From: Blumeriella jaapii | Taxonomy: Eukaryota > Ascomycota > Leotiomycetes > Helotiales > Drepanopezizaceae | Reading direction: 5' to 3' | Length of the DNA: 64,000 bases | NCBI GenBank assembly: GCA_009599575.1 | Contig: VWND01000001.1 | Coordinates: 124,001-188,000, forward strand | Shown here: piece after piece, positions 43,722 through 56,635 of the stretch | Position numbering within the stretch: position 1 is the first letter of the stretch | Layout: every line of letters begins with the position of its first letter | Program-made: the position numbers and the translations under genes | Notes under the pieces: generated by a model | The model's database searches: none | The model's input: only the letters and a program-made list of their open reading frames with translations | What the model was told of the DNA's origin: nothing

Positions 43722-46700
43722 ATGGGTGTAACATCCCTCTGGCCCATCCTCGCGCCCACCGCGCGCCCAACCCCTCTTCCAACCCTCAATCGCAAGCGTC
43801 TCGCGGTCGATGCCTCCATCTGGATCTACCAGTTCCTCAAGGCGGTCCGCGACAAAGAGGGCAACGCCCTGCGCAACTCTCACGTCGTGGGCTTCTTCAG
43901 ACGGATATGCAAGCTGCTCTACTTCGGCATCAAGCCAGTCTTTGTCTTTGATGGCGGCGCGCCGATCCTAAAGCGACAGACGGTCTTGCGGAGGCGTCAG
44001 CGGAGGGAGGGGAGGGGGGGAGATGCGGCGCGGACGGCGGGCAAGATGCTCGCAATGCAGATGAAGCGCCGCGGGGAAGAGGAAGAGGAGAAGCGCAAAC
44101 GAGACGCGAAGCGAGGACGTCCGGCGGTGCAAGACGACGAGGGAGAGACGCTCCCCGACGAGGCGCAGCTGGTGTATGTGGGTGAGATGGGCATGTCGTC
44201 CGTCGAGCGCACCAAGAATCGCACCTTCAGGAAGACGGACGCGTACCACCTCCCGGAACTCACCAACGGCATCGAGGGCATGGGCCAGCCTAACGATCCG
44301 CGCATCATGTCAGCCGAGGAGCTCGAGGCGTACGCGAGACAGTTCCACGACGGCGAGGACGTCAACTTGTACGACTTTTCCAAGATTGATTTCAATGGCG
44401 ATTTCTTCATGAGTCTGCCTGCCGGCGATCGTTATAACATCTTGAACGCGGCAAGGCTGAGGTCGAGGATGAGGATGGGCTATGCGCAGGAACAGCTGGA
44501 CCAGATGTATCCGAATAAGATGGACTTTTCGCGCTTTCAGATCGCAAGAGTGATGGAGAGGAATGAGTTGACGCAGCGGCTAATGAATCTGAATGGCATG
44601 AATGACAACTTGCCGGGCGTGGGGACTGGAGGGGGGAGGATCGCGGGAGAGAGGGGCAGAGAGTACGTGTTGGTCAAGAATGAGGGGGTGGAAGGCGGGT
44701 ATGCGTTGGGGGTGGTGGGTGGGGACAAAGGGGCCGGGGAAAGGAATAAGCCCATTGATCTTGATGCTGTTGCCACACAGTTTGGAGAGGAAGAAGAAAG
44801 TGAAGAGGAGGAGTTTGAGGATGTGCCGGTGGAGGGGCTAAATCGTCTCCCGAAGATTATTCCGAGTCAGAGGGTCAACATGTCGTATCGGGATTTTCAG
44901 GAGCGAGAGATTGCGGAGCAGAAGCAACGGAGGGAGGCACGGAAAGTCCAGAGTACCGAGGATCCTGCTCAAAGGCAGTCTTCAGAGGAAATACCGCTCG
45001 CCCACGCCCGGCGAGAGAGAGCAACTTCCGAAGACGCCGATTCTCTCTTCGTGGCTCAATACCCAGCTGGAGAATCTTCACGCCACAACGAGCTCTTTGG
45101 TGAAGAAGACGAGGACATGGCCCGCGCCATAGCTCTCTCTCTGCAACAGCCTGACGAGAATATGGAAAAAGGAAGCGAATTAGACGAAAACGAGCATCTC
45201 AAGCGCGCAATCGCCATGTCTCTACAGAATCAGCATGGCCAGGAGTCCGAGGCAGAAGATGAAATGGACGTCGATTTTGAAAACGTACCTTTGCCCGAGT
45301 ACGCTCAAAAAGCCGTTGAAGCGACGAAACCGCTTTCGGGCGCGAGTGGGAGCATGATTGCGCATGTAGTTAACAATCGGGCGAATGCTGCTATTGTGAA
45401 GCCGAAAGCACAAGTGAAGGAGAGGGAGGAGGCTGTAGAAGAGGCGAGCGATAGTGACAGTGAGATGGATATTCAAGCCGCGTTGGCGAAAGCTAGGCGG
45501 GAGAAGGCGAAAGTTTCCGATCGGCGGAATCAAGTTGCGCCTGTGGCTCTGAAGAACCCGTTTGATGGCCCATTGCCTTTCGAAAGCATGGGCTCGATCT
45601 TCAACAGCAAGTCCAAGGCTAAAGCGACGACCAATCCTGCTAGTCCTAACGAAGAGGGTGGCGAAGAAGATATGGAGGGTGGTTTTGAGAAGGACCCCCA
45701 GGAGGAAAAGAGAGAGCCGATTCCGTGGATGGCGGCGGGCGACATCAGGGACCAGGTTGAGATGCAGAGAAAGAGGGATCAGCAGCTTAACGCGGAGGAT
45801 CGGGAATTGGGCGAGGAAGAGGAGAGGGAGTGGGCTAGGAGGAATGCGCCGATTGTGATTGACAGCGATGACGAGGACGAGGGCGAGAGTGGCAGTGATG
45901 TAGAGATTGTGGAGAGGCCGGCAGGATCCAAGTCCTTGGGAAGTGTTGCTGGAGATGTTGGGGCCGATCCAGTCGACCGTGACGAGTCGTTCTCTGCGAA
46001 GCCTGCTACTCGAGTATCCGCCCCTGAGACCTTGGGAGACATTGCTGAAGAAGTCAGAGCGAAACCTCCTGTTACAGGCGTCCCCGACCACAGACAACCT
46101 TCGAGCCCTGCTGTTGAGCCACAGAACGACGCAGCTGAGGACGAAGATGTTGAGTGGTCTGAGAGCGACTATGGGGATATCGTGACATCGAAGAGAGCAG
46201 TTGATACGACTCAGCTAGCTAGTGGTCACACCGATGCAGTTCCTTCGAAGTCCCCGTCCCCCGAGTTCGAGGACGTCAAGATAGCACAGCCAGAAGTTGA
46301 ACCTGAAAAAAGATCATCGACTGCTAGAGTTTCCAGCCCCGCTCTTGAGGACGTCGATATGCGTGACACTCTTTCTGCACTGTCGTCTAACGAACTCTCC
46401 ACATCCAAAGGCGTCGAATTACCCGCGTACGAACTTGCTTCAGTCGACGCCGAACTCGACGGAGAGCCTTCGACATCATCTGTTCGGCCACCAGCACTCG
46501 AACTCACCGTCCAGGAACAAGCCTCAATTGACGCCGAATTCGACGACTTGAGCTCCGACGACGAAGAACTCATGGCTTCCCTTGCCCTTGAAGCCGAAAC
46601 GCACGCCCAATTCGCCAGTACACTCAACAACCGCACCGACGCTGAGACCCAGGCTTCATACGAAAAAGAACTCAAAGCCCTACGCAGCCAGCAAGCGAAA

Positions 46701-47942
46701 GATCGCCGCGACGCGGACGAAGTCACAACCGTCATGATCGCCGAGTGTCAGGCCTTACTACGGTTGTTTGGATTGCCGTACATCACCGCGCCTCAGGAAG
46801 CCGAAGCCCAGTGCGCGGAGCTCGTCAATCTTGGCCTGGTTGACGGGGTCGTCACGGATGATTGCGATATCTTCCTGTTCGGTGGCACCCGCGTCTACAA
46901 GAACATGTTCAACAGCAATAAATTCGTGGAATGCTACTTGCTCTCTGACATCGAAAAGGAGCTCTCCCTTTCGCGCGCCCAACTTATCGCCATCGCGCAC
47001 CTCCTTGGCTCGGATTACACCGAAGGTCTCCCTGGCGTCGGTCCCGTCACGGCCGTCGAGATCCTCTCCGAGTTCCCTGGCACGACCGGCCTGCAGGAGT
47101 TCCGAGACTGGTTCACGTCCATCCAGCAACCGCACGCCCCGCCCCTCTCGGCGGAACCGAGCAAGTTCCGCAAGAAGTTCCGGCGGCAGCAAGGCACGAA
47201 GCTGTTCCTGCCGACGGGCTTCCCCAGCCCGGCCGTCACGGACGCTTACTGGAAGCCGGAGGTCGACAAGAGCCCCGACGCCTTCCAGTGGGGCGTGCCG
47301 GACCTGGAGAACCTGCGCAGCTGGCTGATGGAGACGGTGGGCTGGAGTCAGGAGCGCGTCGACGAGGTGCTCGTCCCCGTCATTCGCGACATGAACCGGC
47401 GCGAGCAGGAGGGCACGCAGAGCAACATCACGCGCTTCTTTGAGGGGGCTGTCGGCGTGGGCGCGAGAGGCAGCAGCGGGGTCAGTGCCGGGAGGGGGAG
47501 TAAGCGGATGATGGAAGCGGTGGGGAAGCTCAAGGCGAAGAGGGCGAGACGAGATGAGGATCCGCTGGCGAAGACGTACGCGGATATCGGGAAGGAGTGG
47601 GCGCGGAAGAACGATCTTGGGTGGACGGAGAAGGAGCAGGAAAAGTTGTGGGGGAAGAAGAGGGGCAGGAAGGGGAGGGGGAAACAGGTCGTAGCGGAAG
47701 AGGAGGAGGAAGAGGAGGAGGAGGCCGACGATTATGATGAGGAGGACGGGGAGGGGGAGGGGAGCGCGAGTGCTGGTGCTGGTGCTGGTGCTGGTGCTGG
47801 TGATGGCGACGTTGATGCCGGCAACGACGCCGCGCAAGAAAGAGAAACAGGCAAAGGCAAAGGGCTGAAAAGGCGAGAACCCACCGCGGCGAAACAGGCG
47901 CCTACGCGAAGAAAGCGAGCGAAAGCGGCATCATCGTCATGA
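43722..47942 (+). CDS. RAD2: DNA repair endonuclease Rad2/Rad13/XPG
   Basis: An intronless 1,406-residue protein, the 3'-side incision nuclease of nucleotide excision repair. The start at 43722 gives the canonical MGVTSLWPILAPTARP; the active N region follows (KRLAVDASIWIYQFLKAVRD, FGIKPVFVFDGGAP), about residues 1-100. A long acidic spacer contains two ubiquitin-interacting motifs, EDMARAIALSLQ (about 463) and EHLKRAIAMSLQ (about 487). The I region starts near 998 (MIAECQALLRLFGLPYITAP, EAEAQCAELV, VVTDDCDIFLFG), with the helix-hairpin-helix LGSDYTEGLPGVGPVTAVEI. QSNITRFF near 1,232 is a PCNA-binding box. The C terminus is basic with acidic and Ala-Gly repeats (GCTGGT microsatellite). It acts in the nucleus with TFIIH. 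Confidence 0.95.
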   Translation: MGVTSLWPILAPTARPTPLPTLNRKRLAVDASIWIYQFLKAVRDKEGNALRNSHVVGFFRRICKLLYFGIKPVFVFDGGAPILKRQTVLRRRQRREGRGGDAARTAGKMLAMQMKRRGEEEEEKRKRDAKRGRPAVQDDEGETLPDEAQLVYVGEMGMSSVERTKNRTFRKTDAYHLPELTNGIEGMGQPNDPRIMSAEELEAYARQFHDGEDVNLYDFSKIDFNGDFFMSLPAGDRYNILNAARLRSRMRMGYAQEQLDQMYPNKMDFSRFQIARVMERNELTQRLMNLNGMNDNLPGVGTGGGRIAGERGREYVLVKNEGVEGGYALGVVGGDKGAGERNKPIDLDAVATQFGEEEESEEEEFEDVPVEGLNRLPKIIPSQRVNMSYRDFQEREIAEQKQRREARKVQSTEDPAQRQSSEEIPLAHARRERATSEDADSLFVAQYPAGESSRHNELFGEEDEDMARAIALSLQQPDENMEKGSELDENEHLKRAIAMSLQNQHGQESEAEDEMDVDFENVPLPEYAQKAVEATKPLSGASGSMIAHVVNNRANAAIVKPKAQVKEREEAVEEASDSDSEMDIQAALAKARREKAKVSDRRNQVAPVALKNPFDGPLPFESMGSIFNSKSKAKATTNPASPNEEGGEEDMEGGFEKDPQEEKREPIPWMAAGDIRDQVEMQRKRDQQLNAEDRELGEEEEREWARRNAPIVIDSDDEDEGESGSDVEIVERPAGSKSLGSVAGDVGADPVDRDESFSAKPATRVSAPETLGDIAEEVRAKPPVTGVPDHRQPSSPAVEPQNDAAEDEDVEWSESDYGDIVTSKRAVDTTQLASGHTDAVPSKSPSPEFEDVKIAQPEVEPEKRSSTARVSSPALEDVDMRDTLSALSSNELSTSKGVELPAYELASVDAELDGEPSTSSVRPPALELTVQEQASIDAEFDDLSSDDEELMASLALEAETHAQFASTLNNRTDAETQASYEKELKALRSQQAKDRRDADEVTTVMIAECQALLRLFGLPYITAPQEAEAQCAELVNLGLVDGVVTDDCDIFLFGGTRVYKNMFNSNKFVECYLLSDIEKELSLSRAQLIAIAHLLGSDYTEGLPGVGPVTAVEILSEFPGTTGLQEFRDWFTSIQQPHAPPLSAEPSKFRKKFRRQQGTKLFLPTGFPSPAVTDAYWKPEVDKSPDAFQWGVPDLENLRSWLMETVGWSQERVDEVLVPVIRDMNRREQEGTQSNITRFFEGAVGVGARGSSGVSAGRGSKRMMEAVGKLKAKRARRDEDPLAKTYADIGKEWARKNDLGWTEKEQEKLWGKKRGRKGRGKQVVAEEEEEEEEEADDYDEEDGEGEGSASAGAGAGAGAGDGDVDAGNDAAQERETGKGKGLKRREPTAAKQAPTRRKRAKAASSS

Positions 47943-49556
47943 TTGTCATGAAAAACGCAGGTACTGGACATACACGCAGATAGATATCTGCTTGACACGG
48001 TGTAATAGAAGAGGGAAGGACGGACAGCACTTCTCTTGTCCGCACACGCGCAAGCGGGGTTTTGGTGTTTTCTTTCCTTTCTTTCTTTTTTGGAGGAAGG
48101 GGGAGAAAGGGGGGGGGGGGGAGGGGGGTATAGCACGCCGAACACGCCTTTTTTCCTGGCAGTTTATGTATGGTATCTACAGTACAGTACAGTACACAGC
48201 TCGGGTTCTGTACTGTGTAGTAGCACGGCAGTACTGTACTGTAGCAGCAGTATGGTAGATGGATTCCCGGGATAGCCAATGGCAGTCGTTGATTGGTGGA
48301 TCTTGCATTCTGTGAAAAGCAGGTGTCGAGCATAGGTAGCTGAATAGTCGGTAGGAACCCTCACCGGCGGCTGGAACGAATGAATTGTATGCAGTAGAAT
48401 CTGACTTGTATTATTCTAAGTCTGACTGGCGAGCACTCCGCAGAAGACGGAAGGTTCGGGCTCGCTTAGTCAGTCGCTCGGAAAAACCAGTCTCCGAGGA
48501 TGCTCGTTATCACGTGACCACGAGCCGTTCCGAGCTCCAGGAACATCTATCTACTACTGAACGCATATAAGAATAATGAATCTGGAACAAAGGAAATGAA
48601 AGGATTGTAAGGATAGCACCACAGCAGGCACTCTCTTTTTCTCTCTTTTTTTTGGGGGTTTTTTTTTTCTTTTTCCGTGTTCTCGTCCTGTGTGGTTTTC
48701 GGAACAAGGGAACGTCGGAATGGGATTTCATTATTAGCATCTGGAACTCTGTTTTCCGAGCGAGAACATGCTTTCTAGGAAAAAACATGGGGACAAGGAA
48801 ATACGTTTTGTTCTTTTGTTCGTCCTGTATGTGTACTGTCCTGTACGGGCCGGGAGGGCCCTGCGGGGGGGGGGGGGGGGCGGGGGGGGGGGGGGGGGGG
48901 GGGAGGCGGGGAGGCAAGCCCCTTCCTACCCTACCTACCTAGGTACTGTACATATTAAATCCATTTGTTTTCTTTCAATCCGCGGGATTATCCGCCGCCG
49001 GCTAGCAAGCCATTCCGAGCCAGCCCGCCCACCGAACTTTTTATTTTATTTTTTTACGTTTTCTTAAAGGTAACTAACTAGTCATGTACTGTGTAGAGAA
49101 AGGTACAATACGCACAGACCGATAGGAAAAACACGTGGGTCTCTGAAAGAGAGTTACAGTAGATAGATAGTTAGATAGAGAGAGAGGGGTTTGCTTGGAG
49201 CCCTCCTCCTCCTCCTTGCAAGCGAAACAGCGCGTGCGTGTTGTGGGTGGGTGGCAACACGGATGTGGTATGTATGTATGGTGTTTCTCTCTGTCAGTGC
49301 GGGAAAATGCATATTGCGTACTGGGCGATGAGGATGATGGGCTGGCTTGAACTGCGGGCTTGCTTGCGGGCTTGCGGGCTTGCGGGCTTGCGGGCTTTTG
49401 ATATGGCGTGGTGGATATACTTTACTGTACACGTAAACGGACGGACGACATGAGTAGGTAAGTAAGTACGTACATACACACCTATGTACAGTAGCTAGCC
49501 CTCCCTTACATACCTAGATGATTAGTACAGTACAGTAAGTGTCGATAGACGCGTAT
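47943..49556. other. Intergenic region rich in simple repeats
   Basis: No gene. GTACAGTAC clusters at 48178-48196, 48229-48243 and 49524-49538; G runs at 48109-48127 and 48866-48904; (GCTTGCGG)-type repeats near 49350-49400; TATCACGTGACC near 48508-48519. Confidence 0.6.
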
Positions 49557-49572
49557 GGATGGATCTCAAATA
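49557..49572. repeat. Near-direct repeat flanking the Tc1/mariner relic (left)
   Basis: GGATGGATCTCAAATA matches GGATGGATCTCCAATA at 50030-50045 in 15 of 16 positions. It is far longer than the TA duplication expected for this transposon class and may be chance within GGAT-rich DNA. Confidence 0.5.
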
Positions 49573-50029
49573 GGTACGGAATTATCAAGCTATGGTTTCG
49601 TAAGAAAAGTATGAAATTAGGGCTTTATTCGCCGGATTTGAATCCGATCGGAAACTTAGAAAAAGTATTTGAAACAAAAATATTAGAGCTTAGATCAAAG
49701 CTAATAAATATAAAAAACAATGTTGTAATACAACGATTTTGAACAAAAACTGTATAAAAAGCGTGAAAGCTTCTAAAAGATCAGTTGTTGTATAAACTAG
49801 CGGAGGGGATGCGAAAGAGGGTAAACGCTGTTGAGGCTGCAAATGGATGGTATACAAAATACTGGTTGAAATCGAATATTGTTTCGTTTTTCAGCTTTCA
49901 TTTAAGCTATTGGTATTTAAAATCGATTAATTAACGGTGGAGTTGTGAAGTTGTAAAAGTAGAAGAATTTTGTTGGGGTAACGACTATATACTATCGCGC
50001 AACTTCATGTGTCCACCCACTGTGTGGAT
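49573..50029 (+). pseudogene. Degenerate Tc1/mariner transposase C-terminus
   Basis: The frame around 49619-49690 reads KLGLYSPDLNPIGNLEKVF, the YSPDLNPIENLW signature around the last acidic residue of the DDE transposase of Tc1/mariner elements; the catalytic Glu of NPIE is Gly. A second frame near 49795-49870 gives RVNAVEAANGWYTKYWLKS, matching the usual C-terminal end of such transposases. The 457-bp fragment is AT-rich compared with its flanks, lacks the N-terminal and central domains, and has stops and frame changes, so it is inactive. I could not identify both terminal inverted repeats; the right end may be near 49980-49995. Confidence 0.75.
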
Positions 50030-50045
50030 GGATGGATCTCCAATA

Positions 50046-50393
50046 TCCAATATCCCATGATCAACCAACGGCCACATCCAAATGCCCCCTCCCCCTCCCA
50101 TCCCATCCCATGTCCATCGATCACCCATCCCACCCGCGAGCCATCTACCACTCTCATTCCCAAGCCCATTCGCGGCATCGCGTGCGGGCGGCGCGGAGGT
50201 ATGTACGTTCAGGTATAAACAGAGAATCATTCACGTCCCATATTCAAAGATCCAACATCGGTCCGAAATCCCAGCGCATGGCGTCCCACGTCCATCCCCC
50301 CGGCATCCAAGCCTCGAACCATCGACCCCCCTCGTTCCCATCCCCATCCCCATCCCCGTCCCGACCCCGAACGCCCGAACGCCGCGCCTCATC
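50046..50393. other. 3' flank of the hexosaminidase gene
   Basis: CCCATCC-rich, including repeated CCCATCC runs near 50093-50115 and 50333-50360. No gene seen. Confidence 0.5.
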
Positions 50394-53697
<3,304 letters not shown>

Positions 53698-54954
53698 GTG
53701 AACAACAAAGCAACCCATCCAAACACACCGCCTCAGAGTGATTCAATCTGCCTCCGGCTGAAGAAGTCTTCGGCTCAAACATTATTAGCAAGCGCGAACT
53801 CTCGTTGTCAATTGACTTTCTACTCATCCATCAGCTCACAGCTTCGTCGCGTGGCAATGTCCCTCATGCTACCATTCTTTTGCATCTCGGCCAGACACCC
53901 CGGAATACCAGCAATCCCAGCATCGTACGGCAAAAACCAAAAGAGGAAACGATTACAAAAAATCTATCCTCGACGCGACTCGGATATCAGATTCTACTCC
54001 TGCACAGTCGCCAACCCTCACCTCGAGATGAAATCCTACATTTCTAATGACGCAGTATCAGTAGGAGCCCTCAACGTGGCGAGCGTGGGTCAGCTCCACC
54101 TCGACGCCCACCCCCAGACGCAACATCCAAACGCTTCAGATGTCTCCGTTACCAGCATCTACTCCATCAGCAACTCCATCGACATGGCTTCGGAAATCCA
54201 GCAGGGGAGGAGGTCGAAGACGCCGGTGCTTTTCGTCGGGCAGCTGGAAGGGAACTCCCTGTTCTGCGGGCTAGACCAGACGCAGGCCTTAGCCGAGGAG
54301 TATCAGGCCGTGCTACCCTTGCGACTGAGGACGTCGTTCCTCGAGCCCTTCACGGCAAAGAGGCCGACGAGGTTGAGGAAAATCAAGTCCCAGCTTAGCC
54401 TGAGGGATGTCGTGAAGCAGCAATCGCAATGTTCGCCATCGACCTCGACTCCTGGATCGGATGACGAGACTCTGGTGGGCTCCCCCTTGTGGCGCCAGTC
54501 GCCCATAAGCGGAAATGTCCGCCAAGACGACGCTTACCGACTACTCGAGGTCGAGGAAGAAGAGACGCTATCGACTTTGGATCCCGACAGCGACTTTGGT
54601 CTGGACATCTGTACCGAGCTGCTCACGGCTGACCTCGCTTCTTCTCTCCTGCGGCACCAGCCAGCAGGGCACAGAGACCGAGCGTCCGGACTGCAGATTC
54701 TGCACATGATAGAAGCCTACGAAGGGGTCCGGCAACACGTCCAGAGCATGCTGTGCAATGCGAGCGCCACTGGAAAGCAGTTTGGTCACGTGAAAGCCGC
54801 GGAAGGGATCTTGGAGCATTGGCTCCGCGCGCTACATGCTGTGTATGACCGGTCGCAGGAGGATGAGGAGGGGAGGAACCCGTTGGGTCATGAGCGCTCT
54901 GTGAGAAACCCGTCTTTATCGTCCATGGCTCCGAGTTTGCCGCGCGTAAGGTAG
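53698..54954 (+). CDS. Uncharacterised protein, up to 418 residues
   Basis: I do not recognise this protein. The open frame begins at 53698, but the start MKSYISNDAVSVGALNVASV at 54028 (308 residues) looks more like the true N terminus; the upstream third is basic, Ser-rich and leader-like. The rest is hydrophilic, with a Ser/Thr/Pro stretch (QCSPSTSTPGSDDETLVGSP), an acidic patch (LLEVEEEETLSTLDPDSDFG), and a predicted helical C-terminal part (ILHMIEAYEGVRQHVQSML, AAEGILEHWLRALHAVYDRS). No signal peptide or membrane helix. The GC3-rich codon use from about 54030 on and the absence of stops over 900 bp support a real gene. It is probably an intracellular, possibly lineage-specific regulator; no function is claimed. 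Confidence 0.6.
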   Translation: MNNKATHPNTPPQSDSICLRLKKSSAQTLLASANSRCQLTFYSSISSQLRRVAMSLMLPFFCISARHPGIPAIPASYGKNQKRKRLQKIYPRRDSDIRFYSCTVANPHLEMKSYISNDAVSVGALNVASVGQLHLDAHPQTQHPNASDVSVTSIYSISNSIDMASEIQQGRRSKTPVLFVGQLEGNSLFCGLDQTQALAEEYQAVLPLRLRTSFLEPFTAKRPTRLRKIKSQLSLRDVVKQQSQCSPSTSTPGSDDETLVGSPLWRQSPISGNVRQDDAYRLLEVEEEETLSTLDPDSDFGLDICTELLTADLASSLLRHQPAGHRDRASGLQILHMIEAYEGVRQHVQSMLCNASATGKQFGHVKAAEGILEHWLRALHAVYDRSQEDEEGRNPLGHERSVRNPSLSSMAPSLPRVR

Positions 54955-56635
54955 AAGCACTTGGAATGGGTTGGGTTTGTGTTGGCCTTCATGACCGGGG
55001 AGTTTGTTTACATGGGATTGGAAATTGGAATGGATATCTGAGGCTATGAACTTGACTAGGAGAATTCTACAAGGAGGATTCTACAAGGAGAATTCTACAC
55101 ACGACACACACCATGGAGGCTTTAGCTTCAGATCACCTTACGCCAACATCACCTTAGGCCAACCAACAAACGAGACATGTGCTCTGGATGCTAGAGCTAG
55201 TCACGTCAATAGGTAGCCAGCATACCCACTTACCCAGCACAAACGAGCGCAGCAGATGGAAAGCCGAGAGAGATCAGAAAGGCCTGAGGACCATCAAGCA
55301 AGCTCCATTCGCAACTCGACTCCAATCCCATTTCCTCTCTCCTCCCCCCCCCCCCCCCCCCTCTCAGACGCAGCCTCTCCCCGGCCTTTCAAACATGCGC
55401 ACGTACAGTACAGTATGTACTGCATGTACACACTATACATGCTCTTCCCCCTCCAAGGCCCCGAGCGAAACGCGAGCTTTCCGCGCTGTGCGTCCCACCG
55501 ACGACCGGACCTCCGCCCTCTTCTCGAACGCTCTTCCCCAGCTTTCGCTCCGGGGGTGGCGTCTGCGCTCGCCTGTCAGGGAAGCGAAACCCCGGCTCTC
55601 CACGTCGAGAACAGACAGGATGAGAGGGGGGAGGTGGATGTATGCATAGGCGTAGACAGTGTGGAAGTTGACCTGGGGCGTCGGGATGGCGGTTGGTGTT
55701 GACATGGGGCGGGAAGGGCGGCTTGGATTGGGGCTTGATGCTAGGTGAGATGGATGCGATAGATGTGACCGATGTGTCAAAAGAGCCGGTATGGCAAAGC
55801 GGACAGTGATAAGTGAGACTTGGGACAGGCCATTATGACCTGGCCTGCGGGACAGGCTGAGAAGCGTCCTGCTCTATTTGCTGCACTGTCTCTACTCAGC
55901 TTCTTCTTCGCGTCGGCTAACGCTTTTCTTAGGGTCACGTTTCTCCTTGGGGCCAAGCCAGGGGGAAAACGATGGAGTTGACATATCAGAATCAAAAGCC
56001 TTCGGGATGTGATCCGGCCCAGGAACGAGAAGTTCACGATATCACAGATCATAACTTTTTGCTGACTGAGCTGAATGATTGGATGGTCACGTGATTGGCC
56101 CGCTTTTCGTGCCCACGCCCATCGTCTGAGTGTTCTTTCAGCGTCCTTTCAGCATCCGATGAGTTTCTATCGATTTACTGAGCCAGAGTTCTACGAATTG
56201 TTCACAACCTGTTGATCTAAAAGCCAATGATCCCACCAATCGAGAAATCGGTCGTCGTTGCTAGGCTACGCACACTTCCCGAGCATTCCTCAAGGGCCCG
56301 TCGTTGAAAATGAGAATGAGAATGAGAATGAGCCGGTCACGAAACACGGTACTGTCAGATTCATCAAGGGGACATGCAGCATACGAATAACATGGATTCT
56401 TGATGATCGAAGCAAGTGCTCGCGATGGAATAGAGTCCTCCAGAAGGGTCTTCTTCTTTACGCATTCGCAAGCTCGTGTGTGGCTTCTTTGTCTTAAGAT
56501 CCGTAAGTACGGAGGCTGGAATGTAACTAATCTCAAGTCACGTCCGAAGAATGCATGTCGTTCCTTTTCCCATTTCCCTCTTTCCCCTCCATCTCCCAGT
56601 GGTCAACACTTCTCCATCGCACATCTCCATCGATC
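54955..56635. other. 1.7-kb intergenic region
   Basis: No gene is recognised. It has a short GGAGAATTCTACAA triplication at about 55070-55100, a C run at 55346-55361, a GTACAGTAC cluster at 55402-55421, a TCACGTGATTGG box at 56088-56099, and a (GAGAAT)n run at 56309-56332. Confidence 0.5.

Noticed and set aside
45222..46097. 291-residue minus-strand open frame
   Set aside because: Antisense to the acidic spacer of RAD2; no motif of its own.
46758..47837. 359-residue minus-strand open frame
   Set aside because: It lies antisense to the I-region and C-terminus of RAD2; the sense protein is clearly conserved, so this is a shadow of GC-rich codon use.
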